64,000 bases of DNA from Manihot esculenta (Eukaryota > Streptophyta > Magnoliopsida > Malpighiales > Euphorbiaceae), in contig NC_035164.2 in the NCBI RefSeq assembly GCF_001659605.2, forward strand, positions 3,009,586 to 3,073,585, given 5' to 3'. The position numbers and the translations under genes are program-made. Shown here one piece after another: positions 43,878-54,615 of the stretch; position 1 is the first letter of the stretch, and the number at the start of each line of letters is the position of its first letter. Below the pieces are notes generated by a model. That model searched no databases. It was not told the DNA's origin and saw only the letters and a program-made list of their open reading frames with translations.

Positions 43878-45153
43878 GGGAGATTTACAATTTAGTTCCT
43901 GAATATTGCCATTATTAACAAATCAGTCTCTGTATTTTTAGAAACCTATTAAAACGTCCTTATCTTTTCTCTCCGTCAACAAAATAGTCATTCCATCTAT
44001 TTTTGCCGTTAAAAATATAGTAAAAGACTAAATTACCCCATTATTTCCCTTCTTCTCCTCCTCTTCCTCCTCCTCCTTCTTCATTTTTTTCTTCATTAAT
44101 TCTTCCTCCTTCTTCTGCTTCTTCTTCTACTTCTGCTTCTCCTTCTGCTTCTGTTTCTTCTTCTTCTTCTTCTTCTTCTTCTTCTTCTTCTTCTTCTTCT
44201 TCTTCTTCTTCTTCTTCTTCTTCTCCTTCTTCTTCTTCTTCTTTTGCTTCTTTTTCTTCTTTTCTTCTTTTCTTCTTTTCTTCTTTTTCTTCTTTCTCTT
44301 CTTCTTCTTCTCCTTCTTCTTCTTCTTTTTCTTCTTTTTTTTCTCCTTTTTCTTCTTTCTCTTCTTCTTCTTCTCCTTCTTTTCCTTCTTCTTCTTCTTC
44401 TTCTTTTTCTTCTTTTTCTTCTTATTTTTTTTCTTTCTCTTCTTCTCCTTCTCCTTCTCCTTCTTCTCCTTCTTCTCCTTCTTCTTCTTTTTCTTCTTTC
44501 TCTTCTTCTTCTTCTGCTTCTTCTTCTTCTTCTTCTTCTTATTCTTTTTCTTCTCTTTCGGAGGAAGAGGAGGAGGGGGAGGAGGAGAAAAGAAAAGATA
44601 GGTACTATTTCATTGGCAAAAAGAAACGATAAGGACATTTTAATAGATGTGAGAAAAGATAGGGACTATTTTGTTGACAAACAGAAACGATAAGGACGTT
44701 TTAATAGATTTCTAAAAATATAGGGAGGGACGATTTCGTTGACGGAAAGAAACGATGATGAAGGACTATTTCGTTGATGGAAAGAAACGATAAGGACGTT
44801 TTAATAGATATGAGAAAAGATAGTGACTATTTTATTGACGAAAAAAAAATGATGAGGACGTTTTAATAGATATAGAAAAAGATAAAAACGTTTTAATAGA
44901 TTTTTGAAAATGTAAGAACTAACTTGTTAATAATAACAATATCCAAGGACTAAATAAAGAATTTTTTTTGAGGGTAAAATTGGATTTTAAAAATTTTCTC
45001 TCTCCTCCTTTATCTAATTTTAACGGAAAAGAGAACGGAAGAACTATTTCGTTGACGGAAAGAAAACATAAGGATGTTTTAATAGGTTTCTAAAAATACA
45101 GAGACTGACTTGTTAATAATGGCAATACACAGGGACTAAATTATAAATCTCCC
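43878..45153. mobile_element. Mutator-like element 2 with TTC core
   Basis: Long terminal inverted repeats begin GGGAGATTTACAATTTAG and end CTAAATTATAAATCTCCC. A perfect 9-bp target duplication ATAAATTTA flanks it (43869-43877, 45154-45162). The core from about 44045 to 44560 is almost entirely TTC/TCC/TTTC. From 44620 to 45090 the right subterminal motif GGACGTTTTAATAGAT is repeated about six times. The 180-residue Arg-rich and 149-residue Leu/Phe-rich ORFs over the core are the two strands of the microsatellite. Confidence 0.9.
44045..44560. repeat. TTC-rich compound microsatellite
   Basis: About 500 bases of TTC with interspersed TCC, TTTTC and TGC. One strand is a pure polypyrimidine tract for hundreds of bases, which could form triplex (H-DNA) structures. 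Confidence 0.95.
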
Positions 45154-45714
45154 ATAAATTTATACATAGATGTCTTAATAAGAATTTTAAAGTCTGAAAA
45201 ATGACTTACTCTTTTTAAAAGATGAAATTATTTTTCTTAAAATGATTTACTTTTTCTTCTCATCAGAAAAATATTTTTCATTAACTAAATTTTTTGAAGG
45301 TTTCAAATATCAGAAAATATAAAAAAAGAGTTTAAGCGTAAAAAGAAAAAGTGAATAATAATTAAAAAAAAAAAAAGAACAAAAGTTATAGAATTGAGAG
45401 TATCACAATTCACATATTTTTTATATGTATTGAAAAAACAGTAAAACATTGAGTTGGTTTTTTTTTTCTCTACTCTTTTTATTTTATTTATTTTATCCAT
45501 ATGTTATGAAATTATTAGATTGCTATAAATAATGATTACAACTAAAATTATTTTTTTTATAATGGAGGTTACATCGCGTCTTTTCTGATATTATTATGTA
45601 TTGAACTGAATGAATAAAAAAAAGAAATTTAATAATAAATAATATTTTATAGAAACTTGAAAAAAAGACATAAATAAAATACAACAATTAAAGAAACACA
45701 ATAACATCAATTAT
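45154..45714. other. 3' flank of the S-protein homologue pseudogene
   Basis: AT-rich. From about 45370 it resembles 51840-52145, the equivalent flank of the intact paralogue, including CACAATTCACATATTTTTTA and TATTGAAAAAA. Confidence 0.6.
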
Positions 45715-46149
45715 TTAAAAGTATTTTCCATTAATAAACAAAGAATGTGGCTCTTTAAAGTTATTATCTTTAAAAAGAAATAAACCATTATCTTGAATGG
45801 TCCAATTGCACTGACTACAACCCAATCTAACTTGATAAGTCCAAAATACACCATGGTTTGTGTCATTTAAGTGAAGATAGCACCATGTCACTAGAAACAT
45901 AACGTCAATAATAGACCATGAAATTTATTTTTCGGGCTTCAATATGTGAAGATTTTGATCATAATTTTTAGTTTCACACATAAATGATATGTCATAACTT
46001 GCATTATTCGTCAATCTCATCTTTATTAATGGCACCAAAAAATCTATAATTTTGTTTATTATAGACTTTTCTGCTGATAATGAAACTGACATTGTTGATA
46101 ATACAAGTATCACGCAGAATATAAATTTTTGGTTGGAGATGACGATCAT
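45715..46149 (-). pseudogene. S-protein homologue (SPH) pseudogene
   Basis: Same length (435 bp) and reading frame as the intact gene at 52146-52580, with most residues identical. It opens with the signal peptide MIVISNQKFIFCVILVLSTM and continues VRLTNNASYD-type sequence, MCETKNYDQNLHILKPEK, then TAA in place of the paralogue's CAA (Gln). Translation would resume in frame with ISWSI and keep CYLHLNDTNHGVFW, LGCSQCNWTIQDNG and the normal stop. A single nonsense change is the only visible lesion, so inactivation may be recent, or the stop could be polymorphic. Confidence 0.85.
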
Positions 46150-47841
46150 TCTGTACGGGATAATGATATTCTCTTTGATATTCTTAAAAAGAAAATTAAG
46201 TATTGGGAATGATGATGGTAATTGTAATTGTGTTTTTCATAACTCAAATCTTTAATAAATAATGAATTAATTAATACATAAATTAAGCCGAAACAATATT
46301 TTGTTTTAATAGTTATTTTCTTTATCATTGCTTGTGAATTTCAATTACTTGGTTAGAAAGATTGATTAATTAGGTTTAAGCCGAAACAATATTTTATTTA
46401 AGTAGTTATTTTCCATATCATTGCTTGTGAATTTCAATTACTTGATTAGAAAAATTGATTAATTAGGTTTTGGAACTAAATTAATTAGGTTTTAGAACTG
46501 AATTAATTAGTTAAGAAAAACTAGAGTTTATACTATATAGAAAAGTCAAAAATAAAAAAGACATTATGGGTGAATCAATGTAATTACTATGTATATTAGC
46601 AATAAATAATTGAGAGTGTGAGATCAATGTTACTATCATATGGCAAATTGTTAGATATTTTCTGAATTATCATCTCAGATATGCTAAGCAATTCATATTA
46701 TAAAAATATTATATAACTGATAAAATTTTTTAATAAATGTACTCACAGACTTAGTCCAGTGGTAAGTGCATCTAAGTAAATTTGAAAAGTATCGGATTCT
46801 ACTCCTCCAATCCTCAATCCCTATTTAAAAAAATATATTTTTAATAATTTATTGTATGACAACAAGATTGAATGCTCCTAAAATATTATCTCAGTATAAT
46901 AAGATGGTATTTCAAATTTTTGTCTTAAAATGGATATTACTATAAATAAATTTCTATTGGGGCATAAATTTTTTCTTTATTAAAAATGTAAAATTATGCT
47001 GTAACTGAAAATAATATTCTTCCAAATATTCCAATTTTACTTACCTTAGGAATAATCATAATCACATAGGAATCCAAAGGTGTATTATATTGTCGGAGGA
47101 AAATAAATTTGTATAATTAGAAATAATATATTTTGAGGTTTTATCTATTTAAATATTTTAATAAACTTGAATTGAATTCAAATCTCACAATAAATTGCAG
47201 ACAAAATTCAGGTTAACTAGTTTAACTATTACTTTATATTTTATCTTTTATTTATTACATATAATCTATACTTTTATTTTTTAAACATTAAAAAATGAAA
47301 TATATATGTGTGTAAATTAATGTTAGAAAAAATAATAAATTTGCTAATTTTGTAGAAAGGTTTTGCTTAATTTATTTTTCATTTATTAGCCATATATATA
47401 TATATATATCGTGTATACGTAAAAGTTTTTCTTTATTATACAATATAAAATAATGCAGTTCAAATTGATTCAAATAACTTTTGGATTCATATTTTATTTA
47501 ATTTAAAATGGTTAATCAAATTATTTAATAAATTCATACTAACTCGCTTCTTTTGAAATTACCGTAATCCTCCGATTACAGGACACGATTTTCATAAATA
47601 TGCAAACCGACTAAATTTTATCACAAATACATTATGGTGAGACTTTTTGTGTTCATATTATAGCATAACTGGCTAACATTATCTGGTTGCAATCTGTCTT
47701 ATCAAATAGGAAGCAAAAGCAACAGATATGTAGGTCAATGGCTGTCTCCTAATAAATTAGGCTCTGCTTGATAGTACATTAAAAAGAAGAGTAAGTGGAT
47801 TGCTATTCCAAGGCCAAAGATCTTATCTTTGAAAGTAAGAA
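46150..47841. other. AT-rich spacer in the duplicated block
   Basis: The segment to about 46930 matches 52680-53270 with many substitutions. A 56-base stretch is also tandemly repeated inside it (AAGCCGAAACAATATTTT with ATAGTTATTTTC at 46286 and 46379). 47440-47560 resembles the LTR of the TRIM-like element at 53868. Confidence 0.55.
46741..46840 (+). mobile_element. SINE-like or tRNA-derived fragment
   Basis: TTAGTCCAGTGG fits a pol III A box, and GGATTCTACTCC 44 bases later resembles a B box. An A-rich end follows. The duplicate block at about 53120-53200 carries unrelated sequence in its place. The B box is weak and no target duplication was found. Confidence 0.35.
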
Positions 47842-48119
47842 ATGGGTAAGAGTAAGAAGATTTACATTTCCGTGGTTGCCAATATCATCTTCCTCATCAT
47901 TTTGGTCATGGTGGTGCCTCCAACTTCTGCTTATCTACTTGCGAAACCTGGTGCTCTCTTTGTTCCTTTACATATTATAAATAGTTAATTAGCTTTTGAT
48001 AATTTATTTCTTTGAACATATAGGTAACGTTGTCATGAGTTTAATGGTGTTTTGTAGAAAGTTGCAGAGAAAGTTGTCCAAGTCCATCAAAACCAGGAGG
48101 ACCAGGGACACGCAACTGA
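47842..48119 (+). CDS. Candidate secreted peptide precursor, two exons, 56 residues
   Basis: Exon 1 (47842-47950) encodes MGKSKKIYISVVANIIFLII and a hydrophobic run to PPTSAYLLAKP, a strong signal peptide with a basic start. GTGCTC at 47951 is a weak donor; TTTTGTAG ends the intron at 48057. Exon 2 (48058-48119) completes E37 and adds SCRESCPSPSKPGGPGTRN and a stop. The mature part would be about 25 residues with a CxxxC pair and a Pro/Gly-rich basic C-terminus. That layout is common in plant signalling peptides, though it fits no family I can name. Unspliced, the frame ends 12 codons later. A decayed partial copy lies at 53343-53480. Confidence 0.45.
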
Positions 48120-48510
48120 GATGACTATCGAGCTATGAAGATAACTCTATGGAGTCCTTGCTGAAAAATTTATTCAGATAAGGTCTATATAAATTTATAG
48201 TATAAATGCATATTGGAATCCATATGAAATTTAATCCATATAAACTAGTTCTTAGTAAGAATTTCTCCCTTAAATAATATATATTATCACAATTTTTTTT
48301 TCTTTTTTAGTGTTGTACTTCAATGCTCTTTTGGTGTTGATATACATCAAACCAGTAATTTTATTAAAGCATATTGAAATCACATAATATAATGATATGT
48401 GACATCTTTTATTTATATTTTAAGAGATTAATCCACTTAATTTTTTGAAAAAAAATCATCATAATTAAGAATTTTGAACTCATTTTTTAAAATTATTTAA
48501 TCTGTTGTAA

Positions 48511-49040
48511 GTATGTAAATTTAGTGTCTAACTTTTTAACAGGTGTTTTAGTGTCCAACTCTTTAAAGGATGTTTACAAACTTTTCAAATATAATAAAAT
48601 TAAATAATGAAGAGCTATTTAGATTTTGTCAGAAATTTTAATTAATATTGTTTAGTTAAGATGAAATAAGAGAAAAAATAGATTAGAAAACGAAAAATCT
48701 TATTGAAATTTCTCAAAAATTGAAAAATGAGTTTCTAATAGTTAAAGGATGCTATTCATAATAAAAATAAAACTCTAATATGTAAAATTATAAAAATACT
48801 CTAATATGTAAGTATGTAAATTTAGTGTCTAACTTTTGAATGGGTGTTTTAGTGTCCAACTTTTTCATGGATGTTTACAAACTTTTCAAATAGAATAAAA
48901 TTAAATAGGTTAGAAAACGAAAAATTTTATTAAAATTTTTCAAAAATTAAAAAGTGAGTTTCTAATAGTTAAATGATACTATTTATAATAGAAACAAAAC
49001 GCTAATATATAAAATTATAAAAATATTTAAAATATTTAAA
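48511..49040. repeat. Imperfect tandem duplication, period about 297 bp
   Basis: GTAAGTATGTAAATTTAGTG followed by TGTCTAAC and TGTTTTAGTGTCCAAC occurs at about 48508 and 48805. GATGTTTACAAACTTTTCAA and TTTCTAATAGTTAAA recur too. The second unit lacks about 70 bases of the first. Confidence 0.8.
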
Positions 49041-50639
49041 AAAAATAATTAAAATGCAAAATTGGTCTCTTAAATGATTGAATTTTCATATCGAATTTTG
49101 TGACAGGTCTGCAACTCTAGTCACACTTTTGAAAGTCGTGCGTTTCAAAATTCTCTTTCCAAAAAACTATCGTGGATTTCTATCAGACGTCGACAGTAAA
49201 AATTAAATTCGGTCTAAATGTGCCGTAAAATTCATGACTAGTTGCTTCATGTCATTAAAAGCATAAAGTTTTTAATTATTTTTTAAAATTTAGAATGTAA
49301 ATAACAATATATATTATCAATTATATTTAAGTCTTCTATTGATTCCCACGTATCTATTTTACAATCGTACCAATATTTGATGAAGAAACTAAAATATTTA
49401 AGGTGAAATATGAAAACATCATTTTCATCTAGAACCATTAATAAGAGCATAGTCCCATATAAAATCATAATCTAAACACAAAACCAGAGGATTAAAATTA
49501 AAAAAAAAAATAGGAAGACAACGAAGAAAGAAAAATAGATACAAAGGAGAAGGGATGGACGGATTGTCTGGAAGGGCGGCTAGTTCTATGTAAATTTTAC
49601 CGTAATTAATAGTTAATGTTGAGAATGACATAGTAATGTAATTTTTTTTATAAAAATCTAAAAAACTCAATTTGAAATTTAAGTTTGTAAACGAGTAAAT
49701 TATTTTTAAAATTATCAACTTTAATAATTATATTGAATAAAAGAATTTACATTTGTGCTATTATATTTATAAAGAATTTAATAATATTATTTAAGTAAAA
49801 AAATAATGAAACAATTGTTTTGGATTTTAATATATAATTTAGAATTTTATCATTAAAAATATACAATCTAATATTAAAAAATTTAAAATATTAAATTACA
49901 TTTTAAAATAAAATATTTAATGATCTAATTTTTGCACGGATCAAATCTGTAATATAGTATGATATATAAAGTTTAAAAATTAACTCTGTATTTGATTTAT
50001 TATTTAATTAAGCCACTTGGATGATAAGTATACAATTATTTATCCATAACAATTTAAAAATTTTTGTTAAATAATTTCAATCTGAAATTAAATTTTAAAG
50101 CAGTAAGTTACTTTTAAATGCTATCAACTTTAATAATATTTAATAAAATGATTAGATATGTACTATTTGGATAAAAAATTAAAAAAATCAAATAAAACAA
50201 CTATTTTAAATAATAATAGTGGAGTCCCTGTAGAACTTGCTTATAATTTTTTTCCCTTTTTTTCATTCCTTTATTTTGTTAGACTTCAATGATTTTTCAG
50301 TTTGATATAGATATAAATTTTATTGAATCAAATATATATAAATATTATATAATTAAATTTTATTAATTTATATTAAAAAATAACTCTATATATATATATA
50401 TAAATAATATAGATAAATTACGAGTTTTCTCTAGTGATAAAAAATTTCTAAAGTTGTCAATATTATATATCCAAAACTTAGAGATTTGTGTAGAAAGTGT
50501 AACTCTCTTGTTCGATAGAAAAATTAGTAAAAAAAACTAATTAATTAAATTTTTTTAAGACTTTATTATTGATATCGTATAACAAGAATGTGTTGTAAAT
50601 ACAATGTAATTGATGTTGCCTCAAAATTTTTTGAATTTT

Positions 50640-50770
50640 ATTGATTTAATACTGAATCTGTAAGATAAAAGAGAGTGAAGTGGTTGGTGTCTATGGATCA
50701 CTACTCCGATACTCGGTTATTGAATAATTTTCTAAATTAAAAGATTAGAGAGCAATGGAATTAATTAAGA
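50640..50770 (-). repeat. LTR fragment, minus orientation
   Basis: AGTGGTTGGTGTCTATGGAT with CACTACTCCGATACTCGGTT mirrors the block in the LTRs of the element at 1335-6578 (TGGTTGGTGTCTACGACATC). It is a short remnant with no partner. Confidence 0.45.
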
Positions 50771-51229
50771 CAAAAAGAAGGGGGAGGGGGAGGGGAGGGA
50801 GAGGCGGGACTTGGGAGAGAGAGAGAATTAGAAGGCCATCTGGCGACATTGAGATGATAATCCTTGCTTAAATAAATATGGATCAACTAAGGAGAGACAG
50901 GACAAAATTATGATTATAAAATTTCATAGTCTTTATGCCATGCAATTGTGGTATTCTAATAGTCAGTCTTTGTCAAATTATATTTTCAAATTTTAGTTCC
51001 AAAACCCAAATACAATCAATGACTGAATTAATGGTCTGAATTCTTAAAGAAAAATGTTCTAATCCAGTCTCATATGATTTAGCTATTTTTAAAGTTCGAT
51101 CTTTTAGTAGGATCATGATGCTACATAACAATCGTTCAAAAAAAAAAACTGTCATTATGAAATAGGTTCACGTGAGAAGAATATGATAAGTAGAAAATGC
51201 AGTCCAACCTAAGGAAAATGAGATCTGGA

Positions 51230-51650
51230 CACTATAACACCCGGCGCAGCATCAAGACTCATCCTTCTTTCAATAGGGTGAATCTCGGCATGAAATTATC
51301 ATTAACAGGCGCAGTCCAGCGTATTCTCATTACACTTATCATCGTGGGATTGCCAATTTATTAGCTGGCGATATCCCTTATTAAGCAGCAAGCCACATCA
51401 TCATCGAATAATCAGAAAATGCTATATTTATCCACACCTTCTTATAGTATAAAAGGAGAAGAATTGCAAAGGCAAAGAAACACGATTATTGTATACTACT
51501 CAAGTTCTAAGTCATTTAGTGCATTCTCTCTATTCTTTAATATACTGACTTGAGTATCGGAGTGGTTGTCATGGGCACCCACCACGATCGAATCTTCTCT
51601 TTCCTGCAGGTCCAGTCAATCACAGCATAATTCCATTCCAGTCACATTAT
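51230..51650 (+). mobile_element. Probable solo LTR remnant
   Basis: Includes AGTATAAAAGGAGAAG (TATA box, near 51457), then CATTCTCTCTATTCTTTAAT and ACTGACTTGAGTATCGGAGT with GGTTGTCATGGGCACCCACC. This is the R/U5-type ending seen, reversed, in the LTRs at 1335 and 5880. No gag or pol follows. Ends and target duplication are not clear. Confidence 0.45.
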
Positions 51651-52145
51651 GAATCTAATCTCTGCAGTATCATTTGATTCTATTGCCGAAAAATCTTTTG
51701 AATCATCTATTCATTTGAATTACAACCGGTCTCGTACTATTTTTCTCATAAAAGAATATCTCTTTCCTTTCACTTTTAAAATGGCCGAAAGTTTCCGAGC
51801 TGCTGCTCATCCGATTGCTATTTTTTAATATGGGATAGAAGAGCATCATAATTCACTTATTTTTTATATATATTGAAAAAAATAAAATATTGAGTTGATT
51901 TTATTTTTTTCCCTTTTTTAAATTATTTTTTTTATTCTATATGTTATAGAATTATTAGATTGCTATAAACAATTATTATAATCTAAAATTATTTTTTTAT
52001 AATAAAGGTTATATCGACTCTCTGTCAAGTATTCTTATATATTGAACTGAATGGATAAAAAACTTAATTAATAAATAATATTTTATAAAAACTTTAAAAA
52101 AGACATAAATAAAATAGTACAAAAAAACATAATAACATCAATGGT

Positions 52146-52580
52146 TTAAAAATATTCTCCATTAATAAACAAAGAATGAGGCTCTTTAAAATTATTATTT
52201 TTAAGAAGAAACAAACCATCGTCTTGAATGGTCCAATTGCACTGATTGCAACCCAATCTGACTTGATAAATCCAAAATACACCATGGTTTGTGTCGTTTA
52301 AATGAAGATAACACCATGACAGTGGAAACATAGCGTCAGTAATAGACCATGAAATTTGTTCTCCAGACTTCAATATGTGAAGACTTTGATCATAATTTTT
52401 AGTTTCACACATAAATGGTATGTCATAACTTGCATTATTCGTCAGTCTCACCTTTATTAATGGCATCAAGAAATCTATAATTTTGTTTATTATAGACTTT
52501 TCCGCCGATGATGAAGTTGACATTGTTGATAATACAAGTATCACGCAGAAAATGAATTTCTGGTTGGAGATGATGATCAT
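52146..52580 (-). CDS. S-protein homologue (plant self-incompatibility S1 family)
   Basis: Small secreted protein of the family named after the poppy stigma S determinant; most members outside poppy have unknown roles. 144 residues: signal peptide MIIISNQKFIFCVILVLSTM with AEKS at the cleavage region. The mature domain carries VRLTNNASYDIPFMCETKN, LKSGEQISWSI, SWCYLHLND, FWIYQVRLGC and CNWTIQDDGLFL, including the four Cys (MCE, SWC, GCNQC) and the W-x-I-x-x-D-G motif of the family. The frame stays open 30 codons upstream to 52670. I prefer Met at 52580 because it puts the signal peptide at the N-terminus and matches the paralogue's start at 46149. Confidence 0.85.
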   Translation of the reverse strand: MIIISNQKFIFCVILVLSTMSTSSSAEKSIINKIIDFLMPLIKVRLTNNASYDIPFMCETKNYDQSLHILKSGEQISWSITDAMFPLSWCYLHLNDTNHGVFWIYQVRLGCNQCNWTIQDDGLFLLKNNNFKEPHSLFINGEYF

Positions 52581-53867
52581 TCTGTAAGGAATAATGATAT
52601 TCTCTCTGATATTATTAAAAAGAAAATTAAGTGTCGGGATGATAATAATAATTGTAATTGTGTTTTTCATTGCTCAAATCTTTAATAAATAATAAATTAA
52701 TTAATACATAAATTAAGCCAAAACAATATTTTGTTTTAGTAGTTATTTTTCTTTGTCATTGCTTGTAAATTTCAGTTACTTGATTAGAAAAATTGATTAA
52801 TTAGGTTTAAGCCGAAACAATATTTTGTTTTAATAGTTATTTTTTTTGTCATTACTTGTGAATTTCAATTCCTTATTTAGAAGGATTGATTAATTAGGTT
52901 TTGAAACTGAATTAATTAGTTGAGTTTATACTGTATAGAAATGTCAAAAATAGAAAAAACGTTATGGGTGAATCAATGCAATTACTATGTATATTAATAA
53001 TAAATAATTTATGGTGTGAGATCAACGCGTCTATCGTATACTAAATTATTAGATATTTTCTAGACCATTATCCCGCAATTCAAATTACAAAAATAGTAAA
53101 ATTTTTTAATAAATTTTAATTTTAATTTTCAGGTAAATATAAACATTTTTAATGATGGTGTAAATTTAGTTGGTAGTTTTAAATTATTTAATAATTTATT
53201 GTATCACAGCAAGATTGAATGCTTCTAAAGCATTATTTCAGTATAATGAGATGGTACTTTAAAATTTTTTTTATCTTAAAAATGGAATATTATTATAAAT
53301 AAGTGGAATATTATTATTTTCTTTTATCCTCAATTTTTTTTGTTCCTTTATATATTATAAATAGTTAATTAGTTTCTGATAATTTACTTCTTTGAATATA
53401 TAGTTAATGTTGTTATGAGTTTGATGGTATTCTATAAACAGTTACATAGAAAGTTGTCCAAGTTCATCACAACCAGAGGATTCCATTACAACAATTTTTG
53501 ACCAAAAAAAAAAAAAAAAAGTGACTATCGAGCTATGAAGATAGTCTTATGGAGTCCTGAAAAATTTATTCATATAGGGATTTATATAAATTTATAGTAT
53601 ATCTAGCACGTTTACACTGCTCAACCATATAAATTTGTTCTAGGTAAGAATTGCTCTCTCAAATAATAAATGTTATCATATTTTTTTTTACTGTTGCACT
53701 TCAATGTTCAAATAATATATTAAACCCCTAATTTTATTGAAATGTGTTAAAATCCTGTAATACAATAATATATAGCATCTTTTATTTAAATTTAAAGAAA
53801 TTAAGCCACCGATAAAATCTATATCTATGAATTGACAATCAACGGATAAAATTAATAGGTATGTAAA
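52581..53867. other. Spacer of the intact duplicate
   Basis: Continues the homology with the first block (46250-48300). About 53343-53480 corresponds to the intron and second exon of the candidate peptide gene, retaining GAAAGTTGTCCAAGTTCATC but neither exon 1 nor an open frame. No other gene. Confidence 0.55.
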
Positions 53868-54412
53868 TAAAACAGCCCAATCCAAAATGGTCCAAATAAC
53901 TTTTAGATTCACTTACTATTTGACTCAAAATAGTTAACTCAAGTTATTTAGTAGTTTCGTCCTAATTATTATATACAATTTTAATTTTTTATAATCTTCC
54001 AATGTGAGACGGCTTCTACAGCGGAAGTAGGCAGCTGACCGTTACATTCGATTCCGTTAAATTTGGATGCGGAAGCAGACTGCTAATCGTTACACTCAGT
54101 CTTGCTAAATTTACAACGTACTCGTCGCAACTGAATCGGATACAATTGCTAATCAGAATCTGATCCTCAGACATTGTAGTTCGCTAGTATCTCGGGCGAC
54201 TCTACCTCATTTTTCATGAATAACTCTTTTCTTGTAGATCCATTAATTCCGCACAATTTGTCTGATCTAAGGTGACTCTGATATCAATTGAAACAATCCG
54301 AACTCAACCGGTGCAAATAACTTTTGAATTCATTTTTCACTTAACTCAAATTGATTAATCTAAATTATTGAATACTTTCGTACTAAATATTATATATAAT
54401 TTTTCCGCTTTC
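53868..54412 (-). mobile_element. TRIM-like miniature LTR element
   Basis: Direct repeats of about 120-145 bp (53868-54013 and 54289-54412) share CAAATAACTTTT-GATTCA, ACTCAAA-TAGTTAA and ATTATATA-AATTTT. Between them lie about 275 bp without coding capacity. Beside the right repeat the minus strand reads TTGATATCAGAGTCA, close to the initiator-Met primer site, and the left repeat ends near GTCTCACATTGG on the minus strand, a common plant LTR start. Old and degenerate. Confidence 0.5.
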
Positions 54413-54416
54413 CACT

Positions 54417-54615
54417 TTATTCTCACTCTCGCCCCTCCCTTAAAAAATCAAAGAAGAATTAGCTCTCGTTTAGGAAAGGCTTCAAGAAAAATAAAATAAA
54501 ATATAATAATTAAATAAATATAAATAAATAAAATATATAATTAATATATAGATAATATATTTATATAGATAAAAGGGTTGAGTTTTTTTAAGGGCGGGGG
54601 CGAGAGTGGGAATAA
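54417..54615. repeat. Inverted repeat of about 35 bp arms (MITE-like)
   Basis: TTCTCACTCTCGCCCC, CTCCCTTAAAAAA at 54420-54447 is inverted at 54583-54614 (TTTTTTTAAGGGCGGGGG then CGAGAGTGGGAA). About 130 AT-rich bases lie between. Could be a small hairpin transposon. No convincing target duplication. Confidence 0.5.

Larger units (their letters stand above)
48120..52145. other. AT-rich spacer with LTR remnants and a tandem duplication
   Basis: No protein gene recognised. It contains a 297-bp imperfect tandem duplication at 48511-49040 and LTR-like remnants at 50640-50770 and 51230-51650. The ORFs at 49283-49718 and 50973-51155 have no support. The stretch 49060-50630 shows only AT-rich sequence. 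Confidence 0.5.

Noticed and set aside
44096..44693. Arg-rich 180-codon and Leu/Phe-rich 149-codon ORFs
   Set aside because: They are the two strands of one TTC-rich microsatellite inside a Mutator-like element; no start context, domain or composition of a real protein.
52581..52670. Longer start (30 more codons) for the S-protein homologue
   Set aside because: The extension is AT-rich and Ile-rich, would bury the signal peptide, and has no counterpart in frame in the paralogue's likely start.
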